In this document: piece after piece, positions 25,984 to 34,769 of the stretch | Numbering within the stretch: the stretch's first letter is position 1 | Layout of the letters: each line of letters begins with the position of its first letter | Source of the DNA: Cytophagaceae bacterium | GTDB lineage: Bacteria; Bacteroidota; Bacteroidia; Cytophagales; Cytophagaceae | Length of the DNA stretch: 37,966 nt | Direction: 5' to 3' | NCBI GenBank assembly: GCA_025054875.1 | Contig: JANWYS010000013.1 | Coordinates: forward strand, 1 to 37,966 | Notes under the pieces: generated by a model | Seen by the model: only the letters and a program-made list of their open reading frames with translations | What the model was told of the DNA's origin: nothing | The model's database searches: none | Translations under genes and position numbers: made by a program

Positions 25984-26604
25984 TTACGGTAATATTATTC
26001 CGTTTTGAACAGCATAAACCACAAGTTCTGATGCTGAATTTAAGCTTAGTTTCTTGAAGATGTTTTTTCTATGTGTGCTCACTGTATGTTGGCTTATGTT
26101 TAGTAAATCGGCTATTTCTTTATTTTTCAAACCTTTAGCTATAAGTTGAATTATTTCTAATTCTCTTAACGTTAATGGTGAATGTTGTCTTGTTTTAACG
26201 GTGGTTTCACTGCCTATATACTCGTTAGTCTCTTTTTTAAACCTGTTTTTATTGAAGGTTGAAATTATTGATTTTAAGAGTTCATCCTTGTCACAATTTT
26301 TTGATATACAATTCTCAGTATGGCAATTTGCAGGTATTGTAGATTTAGATAAATTATTTATTAAAATTAACCTTTTTATTTCAGGGTAGTTCTTTTTCAA
26401 AACTGACAAAATATCTACAGCCAGCTTTGTACGAATATTTAAATCAAATATTAAAATATCAGCTTTAGATTGAGTTAATTTTTTAAATAATTCATCAGTA
26501 TCACTTGCTTCTCCACATAAGCAGAGGTTTGGATGATTGTTAATAATTGACTTTAAACCCTCTCGGGCAAGGAAATCTGTATCAGCAATAAAAATTCTTA
26601 TCAT
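25984..26604 (-). CDS. NarL/FixJ-type response regulator
   Basis: This 206-residue protein has an N-terminal receiver domain (about 1-118) and a LuxR-type helix-turn-helix (about 144-206, 'LTLRELEIIQLIAKGLKNKEIADLLN' split by the usual turn). Asp54 ('IFDLNI') is the likely phosphate acceptor, Asp8 part of the acidic pocket and Lys102 the conserved Lys. The conserved Thr/Ser of the receiver is replaced in 'LINNLS', so signalling may be altered. Five Cys residues (28, 30, 94, 99, 104) lie in the receiver. It is upstream of, and in line with, the haem cluster; no histidine kinase is adjacent. Control of the haem genes is inference. Confidence 0.9.
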   Translation of the reverse strand: MIRIFIADTDFLAREGLKSIINNHPNLCLCGEASDTDELFKKLTQSKADILIFDLNIRTKLAVDILSVLKKNYPEIKRLILINNLSKSTIPANCHTENCISKNCDKDELLKSIISTFNKNRFKKETNEYIGSETTVKTRQHSPLTLRELEIIQLIAKGLKNKEIADLLNISQHTVSTHRKNIFKKLSLNSASELVVYAVQNGIILP

Positions 26605-26642
26605 TTCTCATAATTTTATACAATGTTAATTGATTTTTCTTA

Positions 26643-26661
26643 ATTTAGAATAATTCTAAAT
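26643..26661. promoter_or_regulatory. 19-base palindrome upstream of the response regulator
   Basis: ATTTAGAAT and ATTCTAAAT form perfect 9-base arms around a single A, 39 bases upstream of the response regulator ATG. A second dyad AATACC/GGTATT with an 8-base gap lies at 26666-26685. The position fits an operator for autoregulation, which is inference; it is not seen again at the haem cluster start. Confidence 0.45.
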
Positions 26662-26843
26662 AAAAAATACCTTAATTGTGGTATTATGCCTTTTTGTGCA
26701 GTTAGAACCATCATTCTTTGAGCCTCCGTGAGTTATTTTTGAAACATGGCAATAAGAAATGCAGCCACTAACCCATTCATCAGCAATGATTTCAATTGCT
26801 TTACGAGTTTGAATTTATGTTCAAATGCATAAAATAAGATTAA

Positions 26844-26871
26844 TTGTTATTATAGTAAATGATTAAGTTTG
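26844..26871 (+). promoter_or_regulatory. Putative recF promoter
   Basis: TTG (26844-26846) followed after 17 bases by TAAGTTTG (26864-26871) fits the Bacteroidota TTG/TAnnTTTG pattern exactly at the -7 element. The leader before the recF ATG would be about 100 bases. Confidence 0.5.
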
Positions 26872-26975
26872 TAGCATAGTGTAAGCGGACAGATGCGTTG
26901 TTTTTCTTATGTGATAAATGCTGTCTTGAGTCTTTATACATAGAGCAAGCAAAGTTTTCCTTTACGGCATGAAAT

Positions 26976-28076
26976 ATGATTCTTCAGCAATTACATATGC
27001 TAAATTTTAAAACCTATTTCGACTGTAAAGCTGTTTTCTCCGAACACATAAACCTTATAACCGGACATAATGGAGCAGGTAAAACTAATCTTCTCGATGC
27101 TATATACTGTCTTTCGATGACGAAAAGCGCCTTTGCAAACTCTGACTCCAACCTGATTTCTCACGGCAAAAATTTTTTTTCATTAAGGGCAGATTTTTTA
27201 AAAAATGATAAGAGCAATGTACTGCAATATGATATTGTGGATGGTAAAAAAAATATAAGCCACAATAAAATTTCCTATTCAAAAATAACTGACCACATTG
27301 GCGAGTATCCTGTAGTGCTCATTACTCCTTACGACACTGACCTGATACGTGATGGCAGCGAGGAAAGAAGAAAATTTTTTGATGCAATCATCGCTCAGAC
27401 AGACAAAAATTACCTGCAAGAGCTCATCATGTATAACAAAGTACTTAAACAGCGCAACGTACTGTTGAAGTGGATAGCCGAAGGAAACTCCATAGACAAT
27501 GATTTGATAGATACTTACAATCATGAATTAATAAAAAAAAGTAAGATCATTAGTGCCGTCAGAAGTAAATTTATAGAGCAATACATTCCGTTTTTCAAAA
27601 GCTGCTACCGGCATATTTGTGCATCAACTGAAATTCCGGATATTCAATACAGCTCACAAGCTCTTGAATTGAATTTTGCTACTCGTTTTAAAAACCAAAC
27701 ACAAAAAGACATCGCCACTCAACGCACCTCTATGGGGATACACAGAGATGATTTTGTGTTTAATCTCAATGATAAACCCATTAAACAATTTGGGTCGCAA
27801 GGACAGCAAAAAACTTTTGTACTCTCTCTAAAGTTGGCACAGTATGAATACATAAAACATCATAAACATCTCAAGCCTCTCCTTCTCCTGGATGACATTT
27901 TTGACAAGCTCGACGATGAACGGGTGTTGAACCTGTTGTCACTAATTGCACAGAATACCTTTGGTCAAGTGTTTATAACTGATGCCCGCCCCAATCATAA
28001 TGCAACGCTGGTGAACAAACTTAGCGGAAATATTCGTATATTTGAAGTGACAAAAGGAAATATTAAACCTGTATGA
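26976..28076 (+). CDS. recF: DNA replication and repair protein RecF
   Basis: This 366-residue SMC-like ATPase binds gapped DNA and helps load RecA. The Walker A motif is 'GHNGAGKT' at residues 30-37, the ABC-type signature region is 'FGSQGQQKTFVLSLKLA' (about 271-287) and Walker B is 'LLLLDDIFDKLD' (about 303-314). The N-terminal 'LQQLHMLNFKTY' and final 'GQVFITDARPN' also match RecF. Length is normal. It overlaps the following DUF721 gene by ATGA; dnaN and dnaA are not nearby. Confidence 0.96.
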   Translation: MILQQLHMLNFKTYFDCKAVFSEHINLITGHNGAGKTNLLDAIYCLSMTKSAFANSDSNLISHGKNFFSLRADFLKNDKSNVLQYDIVDGKKNISHNKISYSKITDHIGEYPVVLITPYDTDLIRDGSEERRKFFDAIIAQTDKNYLQELIMYNKVLKQRNVLLKWIAEGNSIDNDLIDTYNHELIKKSKIISAVRSKFIEQYIPFFKSCYRHICASTEIPDIQYSSQALELNFATRFKNQTQKDIATQRTSMGIHRDDFVFNLNDKPIKQFGSQGQQKTFVLSLKLAQYEYIKHHKHLKPLLLLDDIFDKLDDERVLNLLSLIAQNTFGQVFITDARPNHNATLVNKLSGNIRIFEVTKGNIKPV

Positions 28077-28390
28077 AAAGCCTCAATTCACCTTTTAATA
28101 AGCGACGTGCAGAAGTTTCTCCACTCAAAGAGGCTATTGATGAAATGTTAAAAGCGTATAAAATCAGCAACAAATACAGAGAGACACAACTCATACAATC
28201 CTGGAAAGACATCATGGGACAGGCTATTGCCAACCGTACAAACAAGTTGTATATAAAGAAAAGAAAACTTTATGTAGAGCTTACATCCGCTCCCCTACGC
28301 ATGGAGCTCTCTATGGGTAAGGAGAAACTTCTGCAGGTATTAAACAAAAGCTTTGATGAGCCGGTTATAGACGATGTCATATTTATCTGA
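28073..28390 (+). CDS. DUF721 (DciA-like) protein
   Basis: This 105-residue protein belongs to DUF721, the family that includes DciA, which helps load the replicative helicase DnaB in many bacteria. The core 'IQSWKDIMGQAIANRTNKLYIKKRKLYVELTSAPLRMELSMGK' region (about residues 40-82) has the KH-like alternation of strands and helices typical of the domain. The gene overlaps the recF stop by ATGA, a common arrangement in Bacteroidota. Whether this member acts in helicase loading is inference from the family. Confidence 0.88.
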   Translation: MKSLNSPFNKRRAEVSPLKEAIDEMLKAYKISNKYRETQLIQSWKDIMGQAIANRTNKLYIKKRKLYVELTSAPLRMELSMGKEKLLQVLNKSFDEPVIDDVIFI

Positions 28391-28440
28391 ATAACATCCA
28401 TACATTACTTCACAAGTTAATCTCCCTGATTCAGGTTGTT

Positions 28441-31035
28441 TTAGTTTTCGTCACTTTTCATGTTGGGAAGTGTAATTTTGAATGAAGTACCTTTATTGAT
28501 TTCAGACGACACTTCAATGCGTCCTTCGAGTTTTTCAACTATTTGTTTTACTATGTACAATCCCAGTCCGGAGCCGTAAGAGGTTTCAGAAGCTCTGAAA
28601 AACATGTTGAATATTTTATCGAGATATTCTTCTTTAATTCCTATTCCGTTGTCCTGAACAATTATCTGTACTATATCCGGAGATATTACTACATCAAATC
28701 GAACCCAACTATTTTCTGCAGAGGGGTTCATATATTTATAGCTGTTGGAAAGCATGTTGGAAAGCAAGATAGACAAGCGCTGAGTGTCTGAATTAAAGTC
28801 AGAAGCGCCGTTTATATATTCAATTTTTTTATAGACCTGTACTTTATTCGCATTTTCCATGTAGGCCAGATTATCGCATATATCGTCAATCAGCTTATCC
28901 ATAGATATCTTTTCTACATTCAGAGGCATGCGATTGTTTTTAGAATAGTTTATAAGGTCACTGATGAATGTGTCTAATTTTACAATGCTTTTCTCTATAA
29001 GGGTTAAGTAGCGTTCTGTTTCCAATTTTTCTTGAGCCATATGGAGCAGATTCACCAGGCCCAGTATAGAGCGCAGAGGTGCCCGCAAGTCGTGCGAAGC
29101 ACGATATACGAAGCTATCTAATTCAAAGTTGGTTTGCATGATAGCAGATTCAAAGTTTTTACGCTGCGTGATATCTCTGGCAAATACACTCACACCGGTA
29201 ATCATATTGCTGGTTTTTTCTACGATAGGATTGTAAGAAATTTCATAATACAAGTTCTCATTGTTGACAGATTTCCATGAAAATTCTGCAGTGATACGGC
29301 GTCCTAGCAGAGCACTTTTGTGTAAGGCTATCCATCCGTCATGAACAGGCGATTTCAGAACAGTTAACAGATTATCACCAACATTTATTTCTGTGTCATA
29401 GTTAGTCTTAAACAGGTTTTTAAATGCACTGTTGGCAGTGGTGATGTTAAATTCGCTGTCTATAGACCAAACCAGATCTGAAGTGTTTTCTAAAAGTGAG
29501 GATAGCTTGGCTTCATTATTCCGCAAAGTTTCTTCAACTTTTTTGTTTTCGGTAATTACGGTTATGTTTAGCAAAACCTTGTAAGGTTTGTCTTCATCAT
29601 CACGCTCTAATATGATATGCCTGTTAGCAATCCACTCATATACTCCTGATTTATTTTTTACTCTGTACTCTATCATTGCCGTAGCGGTAGTGTTGGCATG
29701 TAAGAACTTTTTCCAGTGTTGCGACACGCGTTCAAGATCATCAGGATGCATAATGGAACGCCAAAACAAAGAGGTTTCTAATTCACATGAGTCGTACCCC
29801 AATATGTTTGTGCGGTTGAAGTAAGTAATTTTTCTTTCTTTCAGGTCTACAATGCAAATTACATCGGGCGAACTTTCGGAGAGACTTCTGAACTTTTTTT
29901 CACTTTCTAATATTCGGGTTTCGTATTCCATGCGTTGCGTCACATCAGTCGCAGAGAGGCATATACTGTTTACGACACCCCTGCTGTCATGAATTGGCGT
30001 GTAAGTGACATGAAAATAAGAGATCTTTCCGTTGGGTTCCTGTATGGGATAGATTGTGCGTATGGTTTCGCCATTTACGACACGGTCAAAAGTTTTTCTG
30101 AGCGTTTCTTTGTCGTTGGCAAGCGACATGAGCGAATATCCTGTATCTAACGTAAAACCCAAAAAACGCTCAGATTTTTTTTTGGCTGTCAAATTGCTGG
30201 CCAATATGTTGTAGTTCAAATCTATTAATATGATTGCATCGGGGCTGTTGTTGAATATGGCTTTGAGATTAGCCTCTGATTTGGCAAGTGATTTTTGAGT
30301 GAGTGTTTTTTCTGTAACGTCAGTAAATACGGCTAAATGCAATCCCGGTAAAAAATTTTTTTTAGCTTTAAATTCAATATATATGGGAGAATTCGATGGG
30401 TTAGATAGATATTTGTAAAAGCCCTTAAACTCTCCCTCCTGCATGAATTGATTCCACAAATACTCGTTCTCTTCGTGAGTATTGTGAGGAAAAAGATCAA
30501 ACACTTTGAGACCTTCAAAAGTGGATTTTCCGTAAATTTTCTGTGCTGCCGGGTTGTAGTCTATTATTCTGGCTTTATCGTTGAGAATAAAAATACCTTC
30601 GAGAACATTTTCAAACAAGATTCTGTACTTCAGGTCGCTCGAAGGATTCATTTTTTTTTTATTTCCTATGTCTCCTTCATGTATAAATCCCACAACGCCT
30701 TCAAAAATATTTTCATTGTAAATAGGTTCTAACTGTAACAATTTCCGTAGGCCTTGCCAATCGAGTTCGTATATGTGCAAATGCAGATGAGGATTATTGA
30801 AAACATTAATCAATATTTCTTTTCGAGGATAGGATATCTGATTCAGGTCTTTGTCATAAATACGGATTATTTCATAAAAAGATTTTCCTATAAGAGTTTC
30901 ATCAGCCCCTATGTACATTTTCCTTGCGGCATCATTTATGCAAACAAGCTGCAAATGTTTGTTGAAATATATGCAAGGCAGCTCCACATTATTAATTTTC
31001 TCAAGACCTTCTTTAATCCTCTCCAAATCCGCCAT
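28441..31035 (-). CDS. Soluble multi-PAS sensor histidine kinase
   Basis: This 864-residue kinase has no transmembrane segment and should sense a cytoplasmic signal. About five PAS domains occupy residues 12-122, 134-245, 252-368, 378-498 and 506-625. The HisKA domain has its phosphorylated His at 648 ('RASHDLRAPL'). The ATPase domain shows the N box (Asn764 in 'NMLSNSYKY'), G1 'DNGIGI' (795-800) and G2 'GSGLGLYIVK' (821-830). It lacks a receiver domain and no response regulator is in the operon. It follows the lytic transglycosylase gene by 9 bases, which hints at a link with the cell wall, but that is only context. Confidence 0.94.
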   Translation of the reverse strand: MADLERIKEGLEKINNVELPCIYFNKHLQLVCINDAARKMYIGADETLIGKSFYEIIRIYDKDLNQISYPRKEILINVFNNPHLHLHIYELDWQGLRKLLQLEPIYNENIFEGVVGFIHEGDIGNKKKMNPSSDLKYRILFENVLEGIFILNDKARIIDYNPAAQKIYGKSTFEGLKVFDLFPHNTHEENEYLWNQFMQEGEFKGFYKYLSNPSNSPIYIEFKAKKNFLPGLHLAVFTDVTEKTLTQKSLAKSEANLKAIFNNSPDAIILIDLNYNILASNLTAKKKSERFLGFTLDTGYSLMSLANDKETLRKTFDRVVNGETIRTIYPIQEPNGKISYFHVTYTPIHDSRGVVNSICLSATDVTQRMEYETRILESEKKFRSLSESSPDVICIVDLKERKITYFNRTNILGYDSCELETSLFWRSIMHPDDLERVSQHWKKFLHANTTATAMIEYRVKNKSGVYEWIANRHIILERDDEDKPYKVLLNITVITENKKVEETLRNNEAKLSSLLENTSDLVWSIDSEFNITTANSAFKNLFKTNYDTEINVGDNLLTVLKSPVHDGWIALHKSALLGRRITAEFSWKSVNNENLYYEISYNPIVEKTSNMITGVSVFARDITQRKNFESAIMQTNFELDSFVYRASHDLRAPLRSILGLVNLLHMAQEKLETERYLTLIEKSIVKLDTFISDLINYSKNNRMPLNVEKISMDKLIDDICDNLAYMENANKVQVYKKIEYINGASDFNSDTQRLSILLSNMLSNSYKYMNPSAENSWVRFDVVISPDIVQIIVQDNGIGIKEEYLDKIFNMFFRASETSYGSGLGLYIVKQIVEKLEGRIEVSSEINKGTSFKITLPNMKSDEN

Positions 31036-31044
31036 CTTAGGTAT

Positions 31045-32751
31045 CTATTTTTTTATAATGAGTTCCTCACCAGGTTTTATGTTGGTAGTTGTTTTCGAAT
31101 TCCATTCCATTATTTGCTTTTCCGTAACCTGATACAACCTGGAAATTTTATAGAGGGTATCTCCTTCCTTCACTGTGTATTTTAAAGGAGTTTCGGGTGT
31201 CTTAGCAGATGATTTAACAATTATAAGTTTCTGCCCTTTGGCAACGGAAAAATCGGGCATATAATTCCAGGATTTTATGCTGTCGGGGGCTACGTTATAT
31301 TTTTTTGATATGCTAAATATAGTTTCACCTTCGCTTACGGTGTGTATTATGGTATGTTGCGCATCGCCCATGGATATGTCTCTTTGTTCAGTAAAGGAGG
31401 TTTCGTTTTTAGGTTCTTTGGAAGTATTTTTTTGGGGAATTACATCTTGTATGATTTCGTATTCCACAGGCTTATTTTTGGGGCGTTTGGTTTTCAACCA
31501 TAGAATGCGTCCGGGTGTGAGTGCTTCATCCTCCTCCATTCTGTTCTTTTCAATTATTGCTTTTGTTTTCACTCCATATCGTTGGGCTATGCTCCATAGA
31601 GTTTCTCCTTTTTTTACGGTATGAAACAATACCAGAGCTTTATTTTTCTTTTTATCCAAGTAGTAAAAATTTCCCGCCTGTATTTCTTCAAAAGATTTCA
31701 TCTCATTATACTCGAGAAAATCTTCTTTGGATATTCCGCATTTGTAGGCCAGTCTGGCTACATTGTCGCCATCACGTGCCAATACGGCCTTAATGCCGTT
31801 GATGTATACAATTGAAGCAAAATGAGCTACCGTCAGGGCTTCTTCGGTGTTAGTTACTTTTATTTTCTTAGGCCTGTCTTGCAAGGATACAGCAGGTTGT
31901 TTGTTGATACGGGCAGTAACTTCCTCCACCCGGTGTACGGGTATGGCCAAAATTACCGGATATATTTTATCCTCCGGAATTCTCTCTGTTGAGAGCCATT
32001 TGTTGTACAGTTTAATGGTCGAATAACTAGTGCCGGTTTGTATGGATATATCTTCTAAAGTTTTTCCTGCTCCATCCAAATATGCTATTAATACGGAATC
32101 CATAGAGGATGAATGCCCGGTAACATGTTGAAACAAAATTTTATGTGCAAAAAAACGCATTACATACCAATGCATGTCATCGTCTATAATCATAGTGTTT
32201 TGTCCTATGTATTTTTCCTGAACATATTTCTTGCATCCTGTGAGACCAAGGTTGTAAGAGAGCAGAGCGTATACCCAATTTTTTAATGTTTGATTATTTC
32301 GTGTAAGGTAGCGGGCTGCTCCACGAGTGGCCGATATTATATTTTTGCGTTCATCTACTTCATCATCTACACGTAAGCCAACTTCTATAGCACTTTCTTT
32401 TTTAAATTGCCAATACCCCACAGCATTAGATACCGATACAGCATCTGACACTAAATTGCTTTCTTGTATGGCCAGATATTTGAAATCTTTTGGGAAGTTT
32501 TCCTCTTCAAAAGTTTTTTCTATGATAGGTAAATAAAGATTAGCACGCTCAACTTTCTGGTTGAAATAACGTTCACCTTTGGTGAGATTAATAATTTCTG
32601 TTTTTAAAATTTTTTTTGCTTTGTCGGTAAAGTTCAGTTCCATTCCCGCAAAATCAAGTTTATCAGGCACCTCTACAGTGGGCAAATTTTGCGACAAGCT
32701 ACGCACACATATAGCAGATAGCAGTAAGATCAAGCAAACATATTTTCTCAT
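31045..32751 (-). CDS. MltD-like lytic transglycosylase with LysM domains
   Basis: This 568-residue exported enzyme should cleave peptidoglycan glycan strands to 1,6-anhydromuropeptides. A signal peptide covers about 1-21. The transglycosylase domain has the catalytic Glu97 in 'AIQESNLVSDAVS', then 'AVGYWQFKKESA' (110-121) and 'ALLSYNLG'. The C-terminal half has three clear LysM peptidoglycan-binding domains ('HTVKKGETLWSIAQRYGV', 'HTVSEGETIFSISKKYNV', 'YTVKEGDTLYKISRLYQV') and a degenerate one before them. The ATG at 32751 is preferred to a TTG seven codons upstream. It is in an operon with an O-methyltransferase and the PAS kinase. Confidence 0.92.
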   Translation of the reverse strand: MRKYVCLILLLSAICVRSLSQNLPTVEVPDKLDFAGMELNFTDKAKKILKTEIINLTKGERYFNQKVERANLYLPIIEKTFEEENFPKDFKYLAIQESNLVSDAVSVSNAVGYWQFKKESAIEVGLRVDDEVDERKNIISATRGAARYLTRNNQTLKNWVYALLSYNLGLTGCKKYVQEKYIGQNTMIIDDDMHWYVMRFFAHKILFQHVTGHSSSMDSVLIAYLDGAGKTLEDISIQTGTSYSTIKLYNKWLSTERIPEDKIYPVILAIPVHRVEEVTARINKQPAVSLQDRPKKIKVTNTEEALTVAHFASIVYINGIKAVLARDGDNVARLAYKCGISKEDFLEYNEMKSFEEIQAGNFYYLDKKKNKALVLFHTVKKGETLWSIAQRYGVKTKAIIEKNRMEEDEALTPGRILWLKTKRPKNKPVEYEIIQDVIPQKNTSKEPKNETSFTEQRDISMGDAQHTIIHTVSEGETIFSISKKYNVAPDSIKSWNYMPDFSVAKGQKLIIVKSSAKTPETPLKYTVKEGDTLYKISRLYQVTEKQIMEWNSKTTTNIKPGEELIIKK

Positions 32752-32780
32752 ATAACAAATCGGTGAATACAAATAATCTA

Positions 32781-33425
32781 TTAAATTTTTCTCATAATGG
32801 TAATTCCGTCACGAATAGGTAACATTAGTTTTTCAACCCTCAGATCTTGTTTTATTTTAGAGTTGAATTCAATGAGTGCTTTGGTATCTTTATCGGGTTT
32901 AGTTGCGTTGTTGGGCAGAACTTTTCCGCTCCACAACACATTGTCGGCAATTATCCATCCGCCTTTTATGACTTTGTCAATCACTAAATCAAAATATCGT
33001 GCATAGTTTATCTTATCGGCGTCAATAAATACAAGGTCAAGAGGCAGATTTATTTTGGGAATATAATCTAAGGCATCGGCAATAACGTATTCGATGCAAT
33101 GAGCAAACGGAGATTGCTGAAAGTATTGTCTTACTCTTTTTTCCAGTTCTTCGTTGATGTCAATGGTTATAATCTTCCCCTCTCGTTGCAGGCCGGTAGC
33201 CAGGCAAAGCGCTGAATAACCGGTGAAAGTGCCTATCTCCAAAACATATTTGGGCTTAATCATTTTTGATAAAAAAGACAGCAAGGTTCCTTGTAAAGGC
33301 CCTGAAATCATGCGGGGCATCAATACATCGGCATATGTGTCGCGATATATTTTTTTTAAGAGCGCATCCGTTTCGGAGCTGTGTTGCAAGCAGTAGTCTT
33401 CTATGTCTTGTGGAATAACAGTCAT
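32781..33425 (-). CDS. Class I SAM-dependent O-methyltransferase
   Basis: This 214-residue cytoplasmic enzyme resembles the caffeoyl-CoA/catechol O-methyltransferase family. SAM-binding motif I is 'VLEIGTFTGYSALCLATGL' and is followed by 'KIITIDINEE'. The metal-binding Asp residues are in 'LVFIDADKINYARYFD' and 'GGWIIADNVLWSGKV'. Length and order are normal. The natural substrate is unknown; bacterial members act on various catechol-like compounds. It overlaps the M16 peptidase gene by ATGA and precedes the lytic transglycosylase gene. Confidence 0.92.
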   Translation of the reverse strand: MTVIPQDIEDYCLQHSSETDALLKKIYRDTYADVLMPRMISGPLQGTLLSFLSKMIKPKYVLEIGTFTGYSALCLATGLQREGKIITIDINEELEKRVRQYFQQSPFAHCIEYVIADALDYIPKINLPLDLVFIDADKINYARYFDLVIDKVIKGGWIIADNVLWSGKVLPNNATKPDKDTKALIEFNSKIKQDLRVEKLMLPIRDGITIMRKI

Positions 33426-34660
33426 GAGTTTATCGGGTAGTAGGTGAGTTGAGTAAATGATGATTCGTCGTTCAACGCATCATTGATTACATGGTGCAAA
33501 TCCTGTGTACTCACAGTATCAATTTTTTTAAAAATCTCGGGCAGAGTTTCAATATATCCGTGGTCAAGCAGGCTCTTGGCTTGTGCCTGCATATAGGCCT
33601 GGTTGCTTTCGGCAGCGATGGCGATCATGCCCTTAACCTGTTCTTTGAGACGCGTCAGTTGAACATTCGACAGTGGCGAAGATTTAAGCACTTTCAATTC
33701 TTTGTATATTTCTTCTTTACACCTTTCTATGTTTTTTTTGTCTGTAGCAAAGTAAATAGAAAAAATACCGGTATCGGTCAGAGGTTGAAAATTGGATTCA
33801 ACAGAATACACCAGGCCTTTACGCTCGCGCAAAGCCAGATTAAGACGCGAGCTCATGCCAGGGCCTCCTATGAGAGTGTTAATCATAAAAAAAGGTAGCC
33901 TTTCATCATCGGCCAAAGAATAGCACGTACGCCCCATGATACAGTGCGCCTGACTGATGGGTTTGTTTTTTTGTACGGTTACGGGTTGGTGACGGGCAGC
34001 AAATTTTTTTCTTTTTTTGGCTGATATGTGTTTACGAACAGGGGAGATGTATTTTTCGCATAGCTGCCACACGCGCTCCGGCGAGTGCGATGATACGCAG
34101 GTAAATACTATCTTGTCTGTACTGATATTTTCCTGCAAAAAATTTCTGAAATCTTCTACCGTAAAAGAGGATATGTACTTGGCCGAGCCTAGTATGTTGT
34201 GAGCCAATGAATGATTCTTAAACAGCAGTGCTTCCAATTCATCATGTATTGAATCTTCCGGGCTATCCTGATACATGGCCATTTCTTCCAATATCACACT
34301 GCGCTCTTTTGATATTTCTTTTTCAGGAAAGGTAGAATAGAATGTAATGTCGGTGAGCAGCTCTATGGCCCTTTCCAGGTGAGCATTCGTAACCGAACCG
34401 TATACACATATTTTTTCTTTGGTGGTATATGCATTTAGTTCACCCCCTACAGCCTCCAGGCGATTCAATATGTGAAAAGACTTGCGCTTGCGTGTTCCCT
34501 TAAACAACATGTGCTCCAGAAAATGAGCTATTCCATATTGATGTTTTTGCTCATCACGGCTCCCTATGTCCAGCATAAAACCGCAATGAGCAATAACCGA
34601 TTCCGGTACCTGTTTGTGTATTATCCTCACTCCGTTTGTGAGTGTGTATATTCTGTCCAT
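33422..34660 (-). CDS. M16 family zinc metallopeptidase
   Basis: This 412-residue protein has the inverted zinc motif HxxEH at His46-Glu49-His50 ('AHFLEHMLFKGT'), with a third ligand likely Glu126 in 'SVILEEMAMYQDSPED'. The C-terminal half carries the typical 'GGPGMSSRLNLALRERKGLVYSV' segment of the M16 inactive-like domain. Bacterial single-unit M16 peptidases of this length resemble YmxG/PqqL processing peptidases. No signal peptide is visible, so it is probably cytoplasmic. It heads the operon to the O-methyltransferase. Confidence 0.94.
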   Translation of the reverse strand: MDRIYTLTNGVRIIHKQVPESVIAHCGFMLDIGSRDEQKHQYGIAHFLEHMLFKGTRKRKSFHILNRLEAVGGELNAYTTKEKICVYGSVTNAHLERAIELLTDITFYSTFPEKEISKERSVILEEMAMYQDSPEDSIHDELEALLFKNHSLAHNILGSAKYISSFTVEDFRNFLQENISTDKIVFTCVSSHSPERVWQLCEKYISPVRKHISAKKRKKFAARHQPVTVQKNKPISQAHCIMGRTCYSLADDERLPFFMINTLIGGPGMSSRLNLALRERKGLVYSVESNFQPLTDTGIFSIYFATDKKNIERCKEEIYKELKVLKSSPLSNVQLTRLKEQVKGMIAIAAESNQAYMQAQAKSLLDHGYIETLPEIFKKIDTVSTQDLHHVINDALNDESSFTQLTYYPINS

Positions 34661-34761
34661 TGTTACCTACCTCAACCTAAAATTGAGCAAATCTGACAAT
34701 TCTAATTTAGAAGTTTTACGGATAGTATGCCAAACGTGCGCATGAAGTGAAGTTCTTTTTA

Positions 34762-34769
34762 CAAACATA
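34762..34769 (-). promoter_or_regulatory. Putative -7 element for the M16 operon
   Basis: On the minus strand TATGTTTG fits TAnnTTTG. A TTTG lies 25 bases further upstream, longer than usual. The leader would be about 95 bases and would begin with the motif shared with the 5049 region. Confidence 0.3.

Larger units (their letters stand above)
26605..26975. other. 371-base divergent regulatory region
   Basis: This gap separates the response regulator gene (minus) from recF (plus). It holds two dyads near the regulator gene (26643-26661 and 26666-26685) and a promoter-like pair for recF (26844-26871). The rest is AT-rich and shows no gene. Confidence 0.6.

Noticed and set aside
28425-28435. 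CCTG-att-CAGG hairpin between the convergent DUF721 and kinase genes as a terminator
   Set aside because: The stem has only four base pairs and no clean T-run follows, so it is not supported.
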